In this document: positions 36,496-44,316 of the stretch, piece by piece
How positions within the stretch are numbered: position 1 is the stretch's first letter
Layout: the number at the start of each line of letters is the position of its first letter
Origin: Rufibacter hautae
Lineage (GTDB): Bacteria; Bacteroidota; Bacteroidia; Cytophagales; Hymenobacteraceae
Direction of reading: 5' to 3'
Length of the DNA: 64,000 bases
NCBI RefSeq assembly: GCF_008271695.1
Contig: NZ_VKKY01000003.1
Span: 496,001 to 560,000 of the forward strand
The notes under the pieces: model-generated
What the model was told of the DNA's origin: nothing
Databases searched by the model: none
What the model saw: the letters and a program-made list of their open reading frames with translations, nothing else
Made by a program: the position numbers and the translations under genes

Positions 36496-37683
36496 ATGGC
36501 TAAATTTATTAACCTAAAAGTATTCCCAGATTTCTTCAGATCAGCCTCGGCGGGCGGCATCATTCTCATCATTTCGCTGGTTATTTCCTTGGTCATCGCC
36601 AACTCTGCTTGGGGTGACGCCTTTGCCAGGTTTCTGCAAACAGAACTAGGCTTTGAGACAGCGCAGATTCACCTGAGGTACCCTATCCTTCTCTGGGTGA
36701 ATGACGGACTAATGGCCATTTTCTTTTTGCTGGTGGGGCTGGAGATCAAGCGCGAGTTGTTGGAAGGGGAGCTTTCTTCCCCTAGAAAAGCTGCTTTGCC
36801 GGTCTTTGCCGCAGTGGGCGGCATGGTGGTTCCGGCTGCCATTTATGCACTCGTTAATTCCGGAACGGAAACATTCAGCGGCTGGGGAATTCCTATGGCT
36901 ACTGATATTGCTTTTGCCATTGGCTTGCTTTCCTTGCTGGGCAACCGGGTGCCTACGGGGCTGAAGATCTTTTTAACGGCCTTGGCCATTGTAGATGATT
37001 TAGGTGCCATCGTGGTGATTGCTGTTTTCTATTCCGCGGGCTTGCACGTTACGTACCTTCTCTACGCCGGAGGAATATTTCTGCTCTTGCTGGCTTTCAA
37101 CAGGTTTGGACTAAAGTCACTGGTCTTTTATTTGGTGCCGGGGCTATTCATGTGGTACTTCATTCACCATTCTGGGGTACATGCCACCGTGGCCGGGGTA
37201 TTGACGGCCCTCACCATCCCTACTACCGAAGATGCCCGAGAGTCACCGTTGGAGCACCTGGAGCACGCGCTTACCAAGCCCGTGAATTTTCTCATCATGC
37301 CCATCTTTGCCTTGGTCAATACCAACATCAGCTTTGAGGCAGGGATGCTGGAGGGGTTGCTGAGCCCGTTGGGACTAGGGATCGTTTTGGGGCTGTTTTT
37401 AGGAAAACCCCTGGGAATCTTCCTGTCTAGTTGGGTTGCCGTTAAACTAGGGATGAGCGTGCTGCCCACCGGCGTGAACTGGAAAATGGTGGCTGGCCTG
37501 GGCTTATTGGCCGGGATAGGCTTTACCATGTCCATCTTCATTGCCCTGCTTTCCTTCTCAGAACCGGCTTATCAGACCGGAGCCAAGTTTTCCATTTTAG
37601 TGGCTTCGGTGCTGTCTGGGGTGGTAGGGTATTTCCTGCTGCGGGCAGTTTCTGCCACAGGTCCAGCGATGGAAACGAGGTAG
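36496..37683 (+). CDS. nhaA: Na+/H+ antiporter NhaA
   Basis: A 395-residue inner-membrane antiporter that exports Na+ in exchange for protons, for pH and salt tolerance. About 11-12 hydrophobic helices. Conserved features are GLEIKRELLEGEL, GWGIPMATDIAFAIG, the paired transport aspartates in LTALAIVDDLGAIVVIAVFYS, and KPLGIFLSSWVAVKLG near the end. It lies inside a cluster of four minus-strand paralogues and faces them; its stop is 1 nt from the stop of the next gene, so the convergent transcripts must overlap. Confidence 0.95.
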   Translation: MAKFINLKVFPDFFRSASAGGIILIISLVISLVIANSAWGDAFARFLQTELGFETAQIHLRYPILLWVNDGLMAIFFLLVGLEIKRELLEGELSSPRKAALPVFAAVGGMVVPAAIYALVNSGTETFSGWGIPMATDIAFAIGLLSLLGNRVPTGLKIFLTALAIVDDLGAIVVIAVFYSAGLHVTYLLYAGGIFLLLLAFNRFGLKSLVFYLVPGLFMWYFIHHSGVHATVAGVLTALTIPTTEDARESPLEHLEHALTKPVNFLIMPIFALVNTNISFEAGMLEGLLSPLGLGIVLGLFLGKPLGIFLSSWVAVKLGMSVLPTGVNWKMVAGLGLLAGIGFTMSIFIALLSFSEPAYQTGAKFSILVASVLSGVVGYFLLRAVSATGPAMETR

Positions 37684-37684
37684 G

Positions 37685-39235
37685 CTACTCAAACGTCATG
37701 TTCTGCAGGTAAAAAACCGTGCGGTCCTCACCTTGGGCGGGTTTGATGCGCTGGAAACCATAAGCGACGAAATGGTTTCCGTACCAATGGACGATTCCCT
37801 CTTCATTGCTGGCGTACAGTTTCTCAGAATCAGACTGCAATCTAACCTCTACTTTCTCCTCATCAGAGATAGAAATGTTGGGCCGTAAGGTCTTGTACCT
37901 GACGTATTCTCCCTCGGGGTAGACCAGGGTGAGATTGCCGCCCGGCGAGACGCCCGCCTCCAGAATAGGAACCGGTATTGGGTAGATTTCATTTTTAAGC
38001 CGGAAAGAATTGTCCCACAAAAGGTTGCCTTCATAATCAAAAACACAGACTACGGCGTGGGTGAACCGATATCCTTCAATTACCTCCTGGTCAGTGGATT
38101 GCTCGTCTGGGGCACTGGTGTTGCGGTACAGATGAAAGGCGCCTCTTTTGTACTTGGGGTAATAAATCTCGCCAATTACGGCGTACCCCTGCGGGTGAGG
38201 CAGCACGGTGTGCAAGAGTAAGCGGGGACGCAGCAAAAGCGGTTTTCCCTTGGCCTCTTGGCGGGCGAATTTTGCTTTCATCCGCCGTTCTTTCCTGGGC
38301 GGAAGGTACTCAAAGAAATGCTTCAGCTGGCTGAAATCAAAGTACCTGATGTGGCCAGCCAAGTTGCTGGTAAAAATCCCCTTAGAGAAGGAATAGGAAC
38401 GATGGCCAAAAGAGCCTACCAGAACTTTGCTTAAGGTATCTCCGGGAGTGAGACGGGCACCTTGCAACGTGTTCTCTGAACGGAACTCCATCTGGGGCTG
38501 GACAAAGTACGTGCCTTTCACCTCGCCCATGGCATTGAGACGTTTGATCTGCAACCGGGACCGCGTTCCGTTAGACTCAGCTATGACAAGTTCTACCGCG
38601 TGCGTCAAGGTGTCTACCCTAAACTCGCCTACATTCTCTTCCAGCCCAAGGGTGACAGGCAAGGTCTTTATTTCTTTCTGGCTGGGGTTTAGGTGCAAAA
38701 GGCTCAGGTTTTCTTTCTCCAAGCCCGTCAGGAAAACCTGGCCTGCCAGTGCCTGCATTTTTTTGAGGGTGATACTGGAGGAAGGCAGCGTGTGCTCAGT
38801 AAAGTGAACGGTACCATTGGCATTATTCACCTGATAAAGCAGTGCTTTCCGGTCTTGGAGTGTGTAGAACAGCAGGTAAAGGGTTTTCCGCTCGGCGGCC
38901 AAAAACATGAGCGCCTGGTTTGAGGTATGCCCATGGCTTGTTTGCCAGACTGGCGTAAGCGCTTTGTTGTATTTGGTGAGCACAAACGCATGTTTCCCTA
39001 CCACCGCATGGCGCTTGGTGGAGACCACCAGCAAACCGCTGTCTGGCAAGGCATGTACCAGATGCTTGTCGTCAAAGGAACTGCTTTCCACCTCCACTCT
39101 TTGCGTCTGGGCCGGAGCCGCTGACTTCTCCTTGCCCCTGTTTTTCTGACGCACCTGCGCAGTACAGGTCTGGCCCCAACAGAACAGAAGGAGCGCAAGC
39201 GTTAGTGGATATGTACCGCGAAAAAGGAGTCGCAT
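37685..39235 (-). CDS. Secreted protein of unknown family, paralogue 2
   Basis: 516 residues. Signal peptide with cleavage near CTAQ (about 27), then a basic linker (RQKNRGKEKSAAPAQTQRVEVESSSFDDKH). The body carries the family motifs: LPDSGLLVVSTKRHAVVGKHAFVLTKYN, FRVDTLTHAVELVIAESNGTRSRLQIKR, RLTPGDTLSKVLVGSFGHRS, HTVLPHPQGYAVIGEIYYPKY, FDYEGNLLWDNSF and GIVHWYGNHFVAYGFQRIKPAQG. No lipobox, transmembrane helix or sorting domain is visible. The basic FEYLPPRKERRMKAKFARQEAKG segment at about 275-300 is shared by copies 2-4. Function unknown. Confidence 0.72.
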   Translation of the reverse strand: MRLLFRGTYPLTLALLLFCWGQTCTAQVRQKNRGKEKSAAPAQTQRVEVESSSFDDKHLVHALPDSGLLVVSTKRHAVVGKHAFVLTKYNKALTPVWQTSHGHTSNQALMFLAAERKTLYLLFYTLQDRKALLYQVNNANGTVHFTEHTLPSSSITLKKMQALAGQVFLTGLEKENLSLLHLNPSQKEIKTLPVTLGLEENVGEFRVDTLTHAVELVIAESNGTRSRLQIKRLNAMGEVKGTYFVQPQMEFRSENTLQGARLTPGDTLSKVLVGSFGHRSYSFSKGIFTSNLAGHIRYFDFSQLKHFFEYLPPRKERRMKAKFARQEAKGKPLLLRPRLLLHTVLPHPQGYAVIGEIYYPKYKRGAFHLYRNTSAPDEQSTDQEVIEGYRFTHAVVCVFDYEGNLLWDNSFRLKNEIYPIPVPILEAGVSPGGNLTLVYPEGEYVRYKTLRPNISISDEEKVEVRLQSDSEKLYASNEEGIVHWYGNHFVAYGFQRIKPAQGEDRTVFYLQNMTFE

Positions 39236-39376
39236 GCAAGAAAAGCTAATCTGAAATTAATATAGTTATAAAAACATATATTATCATGATTCAGACCAGA
39301 AATTCAGAGCTCTTTCCAAATTCCCGATTAGGTTTTCCTTTGAGATGACTCTTGCAAGAGCATAAAGGCTCGATAA

Positions 39377-39406
39377 GGCCAAAACAGTACGGGTACTGTT
39401 TTGGCC
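39377..39406. terminator. Hairpin after paralogue 3
   Basis: Stem GGCCAAAACAGTA / TACTGTTTTGGCC with a CGGG loop, running directly into a palindrome copy at 39400-39433. Confidence 0.7.
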
Positions 39407-39433
39407 TCGTTTTTGGGAAAACAGCTTGAAAGC
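39400..39433. repeat. Dispersed palindrome copy
   Basis: TTTTGGCCTCG, TTTTTGGGAAAA, CAGCTTGAAAGCG. Part of a block nearly identical to the one at 41168. Confidence 0.7.
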
Positions 39434-39461
39434 GCAAGCAAGTGCGTCTTAAGAAAGGCCG

Positions 39462-41012
39462 TTAAAAAACCATGTTCTGCAAGTAAAAGACGGTGCGGGC
39501 TGAGCCGTGCTGGGGCTTGATGCGCTGGAACCCGAAAGCCACGAAATTGCCGCCGTACCAATGCACAATGCCTTCATTGCTGCTCGTGACCATTTTCTCT
39601 GTCTTCTCCTGAAGCCGGACCAGCGTTTTCTCTTTGTTGGTGATTGAGAGATTGGGTTTGAGGGTTTTATGCCAGACAAAATCCTTTTCCTGATACACCA
39701 GCGTGATATTGCCCGCCGGTGAAACACCTGCCTTCAGGGTAGGGTCTAAGGTGGAATAAGTCAGGTTTTGGAGTTTGTACGTGTTATCCCACAGCAGTTT
39801 GCCTTCATGGTCAAAGACACAGGCAATGGCGTGGGTGAATTGGTATCCGTCCAATCTGACCTTTCTGTCATTGAAATCAGGGGTTCTTCCGCTTTCCTTT
39901 ACGTACTCGCCTTTAATCATGGAATAATGGGGATAATATACTTCCCCAACCAGGGCAAATCCCTGCGGATGCGGCATAATGGGGTGCAGCAGTACCTGGT
40001 GCTCCATCACCATGGCGCGTTCCTTTTCTGCCTTACGGGCTAATTTGGCTTTCATACGGCGCTCACCGCGGGGAGACAGGTATTCAAAGAAGCGGCTTAG
40101 TTTGTACAGGTCATAGTAAGCGATCTGCCCCGCCAGGGTACTGATGAACAAACCGTTGGCGTATTTGTCGGTGCGGTACCCGTAGGTACCCACCAAAAGC
40201 TTGTTCAGCGTGTCGCCCGGTGTGAGGCGGGCCGGTTGCAAGGTGTTGTTGGCGCGACTATTTAAATCAGGCTGAATGAAATAAGTGCCGGTGACATCAC
40301 CATCTGAATTCATGCGTTTTACCTGTACCTGCGTGCGCTGTCCGTTTGCCGCCGCCGTCACAAATTCCACTGCCTTGGAGAGCGTGTCTACCCTAAACTC
40401 CCCCAGATCTTTCTCTGTCCCGAAAACCGCCGGCAGCAGCTTTATTTCTTCATGCTGCGGGTTTAGGTGCAGCATGTTCAACGTGAATTTGTTTACCCCG
40501 CTCAGGAACACCTGCCCATTCAGCGCAGCCATTTCTTTGAAGAGGATGTCCGGGGAAGGCAGGGTGTGTTCACTGGCCTTTCCCAGGCCCGTGTTCGCAT
40601 TTACCTGGTAGAGGAGGAGCCGCTGGCTTGTAAGGGTAGAGAAAAGAAGGTAAATGGTGCCGCGCTCTGCGGCGATGAACAATAAGCCGGTATTGGGCAA
40701 ATGCTCATACTTGGTTTCCCAAACGGGCTTTAACTGGCGGTCATATTTGGTAAGCACAAAATCGTTCTTGCCAAACCAGGCATTTCGTTTCATAGATACC
40801 AGCAGAAGCGCACTGTCTGGCAGCGCCTGCACGTGGTGCTCATTATCAAAGGAATTGCTGGCCAGTTCTGACCGGTAAGTCTGGGCTGGCGCCGCCGATT
40901 TCTCTTTTTCTTTCTTTCTCTGGCGGGCCTGCGTGGTAAATGAAAGGCTCCAGCAGAGCAGCAAAATAGCCAAAGTCTTCAGAAAAAGGCACAGGGAGAA
41001 GATACGCATCAA
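39462..41012 (-). CDS. Secreted protein of unknown family, paralogue 3
   Basis: 516 residues with the layout of its neighbours: signal peptide ending near FTTQA (about 28), basic linker RQRKKEKEKSAAPAQTYRSE, then the family body (VNANTGLG, LLPAVFGTEKDLGEFRVDTLSKAVEFV, RLTPGDTLNKLLVGTYGYR, LLHPIMPHPQGFALVGEVYYPHY, FDHEGKLLWDNTY). The last 42 residues are identical to paralogue 4 except one position (VTSSNEG against ITSSNEG), although the rest is much more diverged. This points to gene conversion or recent duplication of the 3' end. Function unknown. Confidence 0.72.
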   Translation of the reverse strand: MMRIFSLCLFLKTLAILLLCWSLSFTTQARQRKKEKEKSAAPAQTYRSELASNSFDNEHHVQALPDSALLLVSMKRNAWFGKNDFVLTKYDRQLKPVWETKYEHLPNTGLLFIAAERGTIYLLFSTLTSQRLLLYQVNANTGLGKASEHTLPSPDILFKEMAALNGQVFLSGVNKFTLNMLHLNPQHEEIKLLPAVFGTEKDLGEFRVDTLSKAVEFVTAAANGQRTQVQVKRMNSDGDVTGTYFIQPDLNSRANNTLQPARLTPGDTLNKLLVGTYGYRTDKYANGLFISTLAGQIAYYDLYKLSRFFEYLSPRGERRMKAKLARKAEKERAMVMEHQVLLHPIMPHPQGFALVGEVYYPHYSMIKGEYVKESGRTPDFNDRKVRLDGYQFTHAIACVFDHEGKLLWDNTYKLQNLTYSTLDPTLKAGVSPAGNITLVYQEKDFVWHKTLKPNLSITNKEKTLVRLQEKTEKMVTSSNEGIVHWYGGNFVAFGFQRIKPQHGSARTVFYLQNMVF

Positions 41013-41167
41013 AAGGGGAGGTTAATCAAGTCTTAATATAGAAATAAAGTTATATAAAGACTTGATCCGATCTGAAATCTTCCTTGTGATTGGAAAATCA
41101 ACTCCCTGGGAGTTCTGGTTTGAGGTTTTTTTGGAGAACTAGGTCTTCCCTAAAGTAATCCTTGTTT

Positions 41168-41200
41168 TGCCCTCGTTTTTGGGAAAACAGCTTGAAAGCG
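41168..41200. repeat. Dispersed palindrome copy
   Basis: TGCCCTCG, TTTTTGGGAAAA, CAGCTTGAAAGCG, as at 39400. After paralogue 4. Confidence 0.7.
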
Positions 41201-41226
41201 CAAGAAGTAGGTCTTAAGAAAGGCCC

Positions 41227-42777
41227 TTAAAAAACCATGTTCTGCAGGTAAAAGACGGTGCGGGCCGAGCCGTGCTGGGGCTTGATGCGCTGGAAACCGA
41301 AGGCCACAAAATTGCCGCCGTACCAATGCACAATGCCTTCGTTGCTGCTGGTGATCCTTTTCTCGGTTTCCTCCTGCAGCCGCACCTCTACTTTCTCTTC
41401 GTCAGAAACGGAGACGTTGGGTTTTACGGTCTTGTACCAGATGTACTCTTCGTCTGGGTAAGTCAGGGCAATGTTTCCCTCGGGGGTGACACCGGCTTCT
41501 ACGGTAGGGGCCAGTTGCGGATAGGTCTCGTTCTTGAGTTTGTAGGAGTTGTCCCAAAGCAGCTTGCCCTCACGGTCAAAAACGCAGACAATGGCGTGGG
41601 TAAACCGGTAGCCGTCAAAATTGCTCCTGGACTGCCGGATGTCTGGGTACCGGCCCGTGATGTTGGTGTACTGGTTCAGGCTGTTGTTGCGGTACTGTGG
41701 ATAATAGATCTCGCCCACCACAGCATACCCCTGCGGATGGGGCATGATGGGGTGCAGAAACATGCGATACCGGAGAACCGGCGGTTTCCCTTTGGCCTCC
41801 TGCCGGGCGAATTTGGCTTTCATGCGGCGCTGGGCCCTGGGCCCCATGTACTCAAAGAAATGATCCAGCTTGCTGAAATCATAGTACGTGACGTTGCCTA
41901 TTAGGTCGCTGCTGTACAAACCCTTGGCAAATACCGATGTGCGGAAACCATAGGTGCCCAGCAGCACCTTGGTGAGGGTGTCGCCGGGGGTAAGGCGGCC
42001 GGCCTGCAGGGTGTTGTCATTGCGCTCGTCCAGTTCGGGCTGAAGAAAGTACGTACCAATGACGTCGCCCTTGGTATTTATGCGTTTGGCCTGCACCCGC
42101 GAGCGCCTGCCGTTTGACTCGGCCACCACAAACTCCACCGCGTGGGTAAGCGTGTCTACCCTGAACTCACCCAAATCATCTTCCATCCCAAAGACGGCGG
42201 GCAGCAGCTTTATCTCCTCCACGCTGGGGTCCAGGTGCAACATGTTCAGGTTGTCGCGGTCCAGGCCGTTGAGGAAAACCTGTCCGTCCAGGGTAGCCAT
42301 TTCTCTGATGGTGATGTAAGAGGCGGGCAGCGTATGTTCGCTAAAGGTGGAGACGCCCGTGGCGGTGTTCACCTTGTGCAGCATCAGCTTTTTGTTGTTG
42401 GGCGTGGAGAACAGCAGGAACACCAATTTGCGGTCGGCGGCTACCTCCAGCAGCTCATGGTTGGTCTTGTGCTCATACTTGGTCTGCCAGATCTGTTTCA
42501 GCTCGCGGTTGTATTTGGTGAGCACAAAGTCATCCTTGCTGAACCAGCTGTTCCGTTTGAAGGAGACCACCAGCAGGCTGGTGTCTGGGAGCGTGTGCAC
42601 AGAATGCTCCTCGTCATAAGAATCGCTTTCTATCTCTGTCCGGTAGGTTTGGGCCGGTGGTTCTGGTTTCTGCTTGTCTTTGTCTTTCTTCTGGCGGGCC
42701 TGCGCACAGAAAACCCAGCCCCAGCAGAGCAGGAGAAAAAGGTATCGCCAGGAAGTGCTTCTGATGAGTGGGAACAT
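41227..42777 (-). CDS. Secreted protein of unknown family, paralogue 4
   Basis: 516 residues. Signal peptide ending near FCAQA (about 27), then the basic linker RQKKDKDKQKPEPPAQTYRTE and the family body: LPDTSLLVVSFKRNSWFSKDDFVLTKYNRELKQIWQTKYEH, VNTATGVS, LLPAVFGMEDDLGEFRVDTLTHAVEFVVAESNGRRSR, RLTPGDTLTKVLLGTYGFR, FLHPIMPHPQGYAVVGEIYYPQY, FDREGKLLWDNSY. Probably the 5'-most gene of the minus-strand run of copies 4, 3 and 2; gaps of about 215-225 bp suggest separate promoters. Function unknown. Confidence 0.72.
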   Translation of the reverse strand: MFPLIRSTSWRYLFLLLCWGWVFCAQARQKKDKDKQKPEPPAQTYRTEIESDSYDEEHSVHTLPDTSLLVVSFKRNSWFSKDDFVLTKYNRELKQIWQTKYEHKTNHELLEVAADRKLVFLLFSTPNNKKLMLHKVNTATGVSTFSEHTLPASYITIREMATLDGQVFLNGLDRDNLNMLHLDPSVEEIKLLPAVFGMEDDLGEFRVDTLTHAVEFVVAESNGRRSRVQAKRINTKGDVIGTYFLQPELDERNDNTLQAGRLTPGDTLTKVLLGTYGFRTSVFAKGLYSSDLIGNVTYYDFSKLDHFFEYMGPRAQRRMKAKFARQEAKGKPPVLRYRMFLHPIMPHPQGYAVVGEIYYPQYRNNSLNQYTNITGRYPDIRQSRSNFDGYRFTHAIVCVFDREGKLLWDNSYKLKNETYPQLAPTVEAGVTPEGNIALTYPDEEYIWYKTVKPNVSVSDEEKVEVRLQEETEKRITSSNEGIVHWYGGNFVAFGFQRIKPQHGSARTVFYLQNMVF

Positions 42778-42846
42778 ACGGTGTTTTTAAGAAATCACGC
42801 TGAACTCAATAAAAACGCCAACCTGTAGCCAGATGTTATATGCCGG

Positions 42847-43251
42847 TTACTGGCCCATGGCCAACAAAAGGTCAAACTCTTCCGGCGTTAAGGGCATCAC
42901 AGACAACCGGGACTGCCGCAGCAGCGCGATGTTCTGGAGACGCTCTTCTTTTTTGATCTGGTCCAGGGTTACTGGTTTAGCAAACGCGGTCTCCGGCACC
43001 AGGGTTACCGCAACCCATTGGGTCTCTGGGGTGGTAGGATCCTGGAAGGCTTCCTGGCTTACTTTGGCCACGCCCACAATAGATTTCTCAGAGACGCTGT
43101 GGTAGTACAGGACCAGATCGTTCTGCCGCATTTGCTGGAGGTTGTTGCGGGCCTGGAAGTTTCTAACCCCGTCCCAGGTGGTTTGTTTGTCGCGTTGCAG
43201 GTCAGACCAGGCGTATTTTTCAGGTTCAGATTTAACGAGCCAGTAATTCAT
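42847..43251 (-). CDS. EVE domain protein
   Basis: 134-residue single EVE domain, a PUA-like fold that binds modified bases in DNA or RNA. Diagnostic N-terminus MNYWLVKSEPEKYAWSDL, then TTWDGVRNFQARNNLQQMRQNDLVLYYHS and IVGVAKVSQEAFQDPT. The frame is open to 43413, but the EVE family starts at MNYWLVKSEPE (43251). Closely follows a small exported protein gene on the same strand. No restriction or defence gene is nearby. Confidence 0.92.
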   Translation of the reverse strand: MNYWLVKSEPEKYAWSDLQRDKQTTWDGVRNFQARNNLQQMRQNDLVLYYHSVSEKSIVGVAKVSQEAFQDPTTPETQWVAVTLVPETAFAKPVTLDQIKKEERLQNIALLRQSRLSVMPLTPEEFDLLLAMGQ

Positions 43252-43321
43252 AGGTAAGCTAAAAACAAGTGGGTTTTCCCCAGAGAGGAGGCCACTTGCC
43301 ATGGTTAAAGGTAAAAGAATT

Positions 43322-43717
43322 CTATTCTTGGTCTTGCTTGCGCCGAAGTTTGATCTGGTCTGCGGTGACAGAGATGATTTCCAGTTCTTCCGGGGCGTGT
43401 TTGGGATTGTCAAAGGTCACCAGCAGGCGGTCTTTGGCTTTGGCTTCCCACTTGCCGGGCTGCTCTTCCAGACCATCGGTAGGGGCGATGCCGTAGCGGA
43501 TGAACGTGCCGTCTGCCTGGATCATAAACCCGGTGCGCCCGCGCGAGGGCGGAAAGTCAAAGGTGTTGGGCCGGTAGGTGCGCACATCGGCAGAGTCTTC
43601 TTCATAGGAGTTGAGCCAGGTAAGCCCGTACACCGAGGCCGGTAAATCGGCTTTGGCGCCGCATCGGGCGCCCATGAGCACCAGGGCCAGCAGGCTCAGC
43701 AAAAAGAAGTGTTTCAT
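43322..43717 (-). CDS. Small exported protein of unknown function
   Basis: 131 residues from ATG 43717 (the open frame continues to 43765, but MKHFFLLSLLALVLMG is a typical signal start). The signal is followed by ARCGAK; the Cys could be lipidated, but the preceding Arg makes a poor lipobox. The body is a small beta-rich domain (SVYGLTWLNSYEED, GFMIQADGTFIRYG, PGKWEAKAKDRLLVTFDN, LEIISVTADQIKLRRK) like lipocalin-type META-like or copper-resistance-like domains. This is a weak resemblance. Probably co-transcribed with the EVE gene. Confidence 0.65.
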   Translation of the reverse strand: MKHFFLLSLLALVLMGARCGAKADLPASVYGLTWLNSYEEDSADVRTYRPNTFDFPPSRGRTGFMIQADGTFIRYGIAPTDGLEEQPGKWEAKAKDRLLVTFDNPKHAPEELEIISVTADQIKLRRKQDQE

Positions 43718-43877
43718 ACGTCTGCGGGTTGCCTCAACTTTGCGTCCATGACAATTCAGGCACAATATAAAAAATAGTCCTGAAAGTAGTCCTGAGTTCT
43801 GAGTCTTGAGTCCTGAGTTGGGGAAAAATGTTCATCGGAAAAAGAGCCAATGTCAGCCTGCAGAGTCTTTGTTTCTT

Positions 43878-43911
43878 TTAAAGCCGTTTTCCTGAAAACA
43901 GACCTAAATCG
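43878..43911. repeat. Dispersed palindrome copy
   Basis: TTAAAGCCG, TTTTCCTGAAAA, CAGACCTAAATCG. Inside the composite element. Confidence 0.65.
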
Positions 43912-44033
43912 ACAAAGCCGATGGCAATGCTTTCAACTATCTAATGCCTTTGTTGGTGTTATCGCCAACAACCATAATCTCGTCTCCAACTGCCTTTTAA
44001 GGCTAAGATTTGGCGGCTTGGAATGTCTTTTAA

Positions 44034-44070
44034 GTTTATAGCCCGTTTTCTGTAAAAAGAACCTGAAACG
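44034..44070. repeat. Dispersed palindrome copy
   Basis: GTTTATAGCCCG, TTTTCTGTAAAA, AGAACCTGAAACG. Inside the composite element. Confidence 0.65.
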
Positions 44071-44175
44071 CAGTGATAGTTGTTGGTGATAACACCAACA
44101 ACGGCAGCGACGTCAGCGAACACCAGCATTGAAGCGGCTCCAAAAGGTCGCAGTGAATCATTGGTGCCTTTTTCA

Positions 44176-44213
44176 GTTTTGAGGTTGTTTCCAGAAAAAC
44201 AAGCCCAAAATGG
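44176..44213. repeat. Dispersed palindrome copy
   Basis: GTTTTGAGGTTG, TTTCCAGAAAAA, CAAGCCCAAAATGG. Inside the composite element. Confidence 0.65.
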
Positions 44214-44282
44214 CTTGGACGAAAACAACAAAATCTCATTCCCAACTCAGGACTCAGAACTCAAGACTCAGGACTCTTTTCC

Positions 44283-44290
44283 TATCTTTG
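44283..44290 (+). promoter_or_regulatory. -7 box of the PolX-like gene
   Basis: TATCTTTG matches TAnnTTTG, 34 nt before the GTG start. The -33 region falls in the heptamer repeat arm. Confidence 0.5.
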
Positions 44291-44316
44291 TCTGAACCCC
44301 ATTCACAACAACATTC

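Larger units (their letters stand above)
43789..44274. repeat. Composite inverted-repeat element (non-coding)
   Basis: Outer arms of 34 bp (43789-43822 and 44241-44274), each built of four 7-bp units YTGAGTY and mutually inverted. Inner arms at 43950-43971 and 44078-44101, each itself a palindrome around GTTGGTG, also mutually inverted with one mismatch. Between them lie three copies of the dispersed palindrome. The 551-bp gap has no supported gene. Confidence 0.7.
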
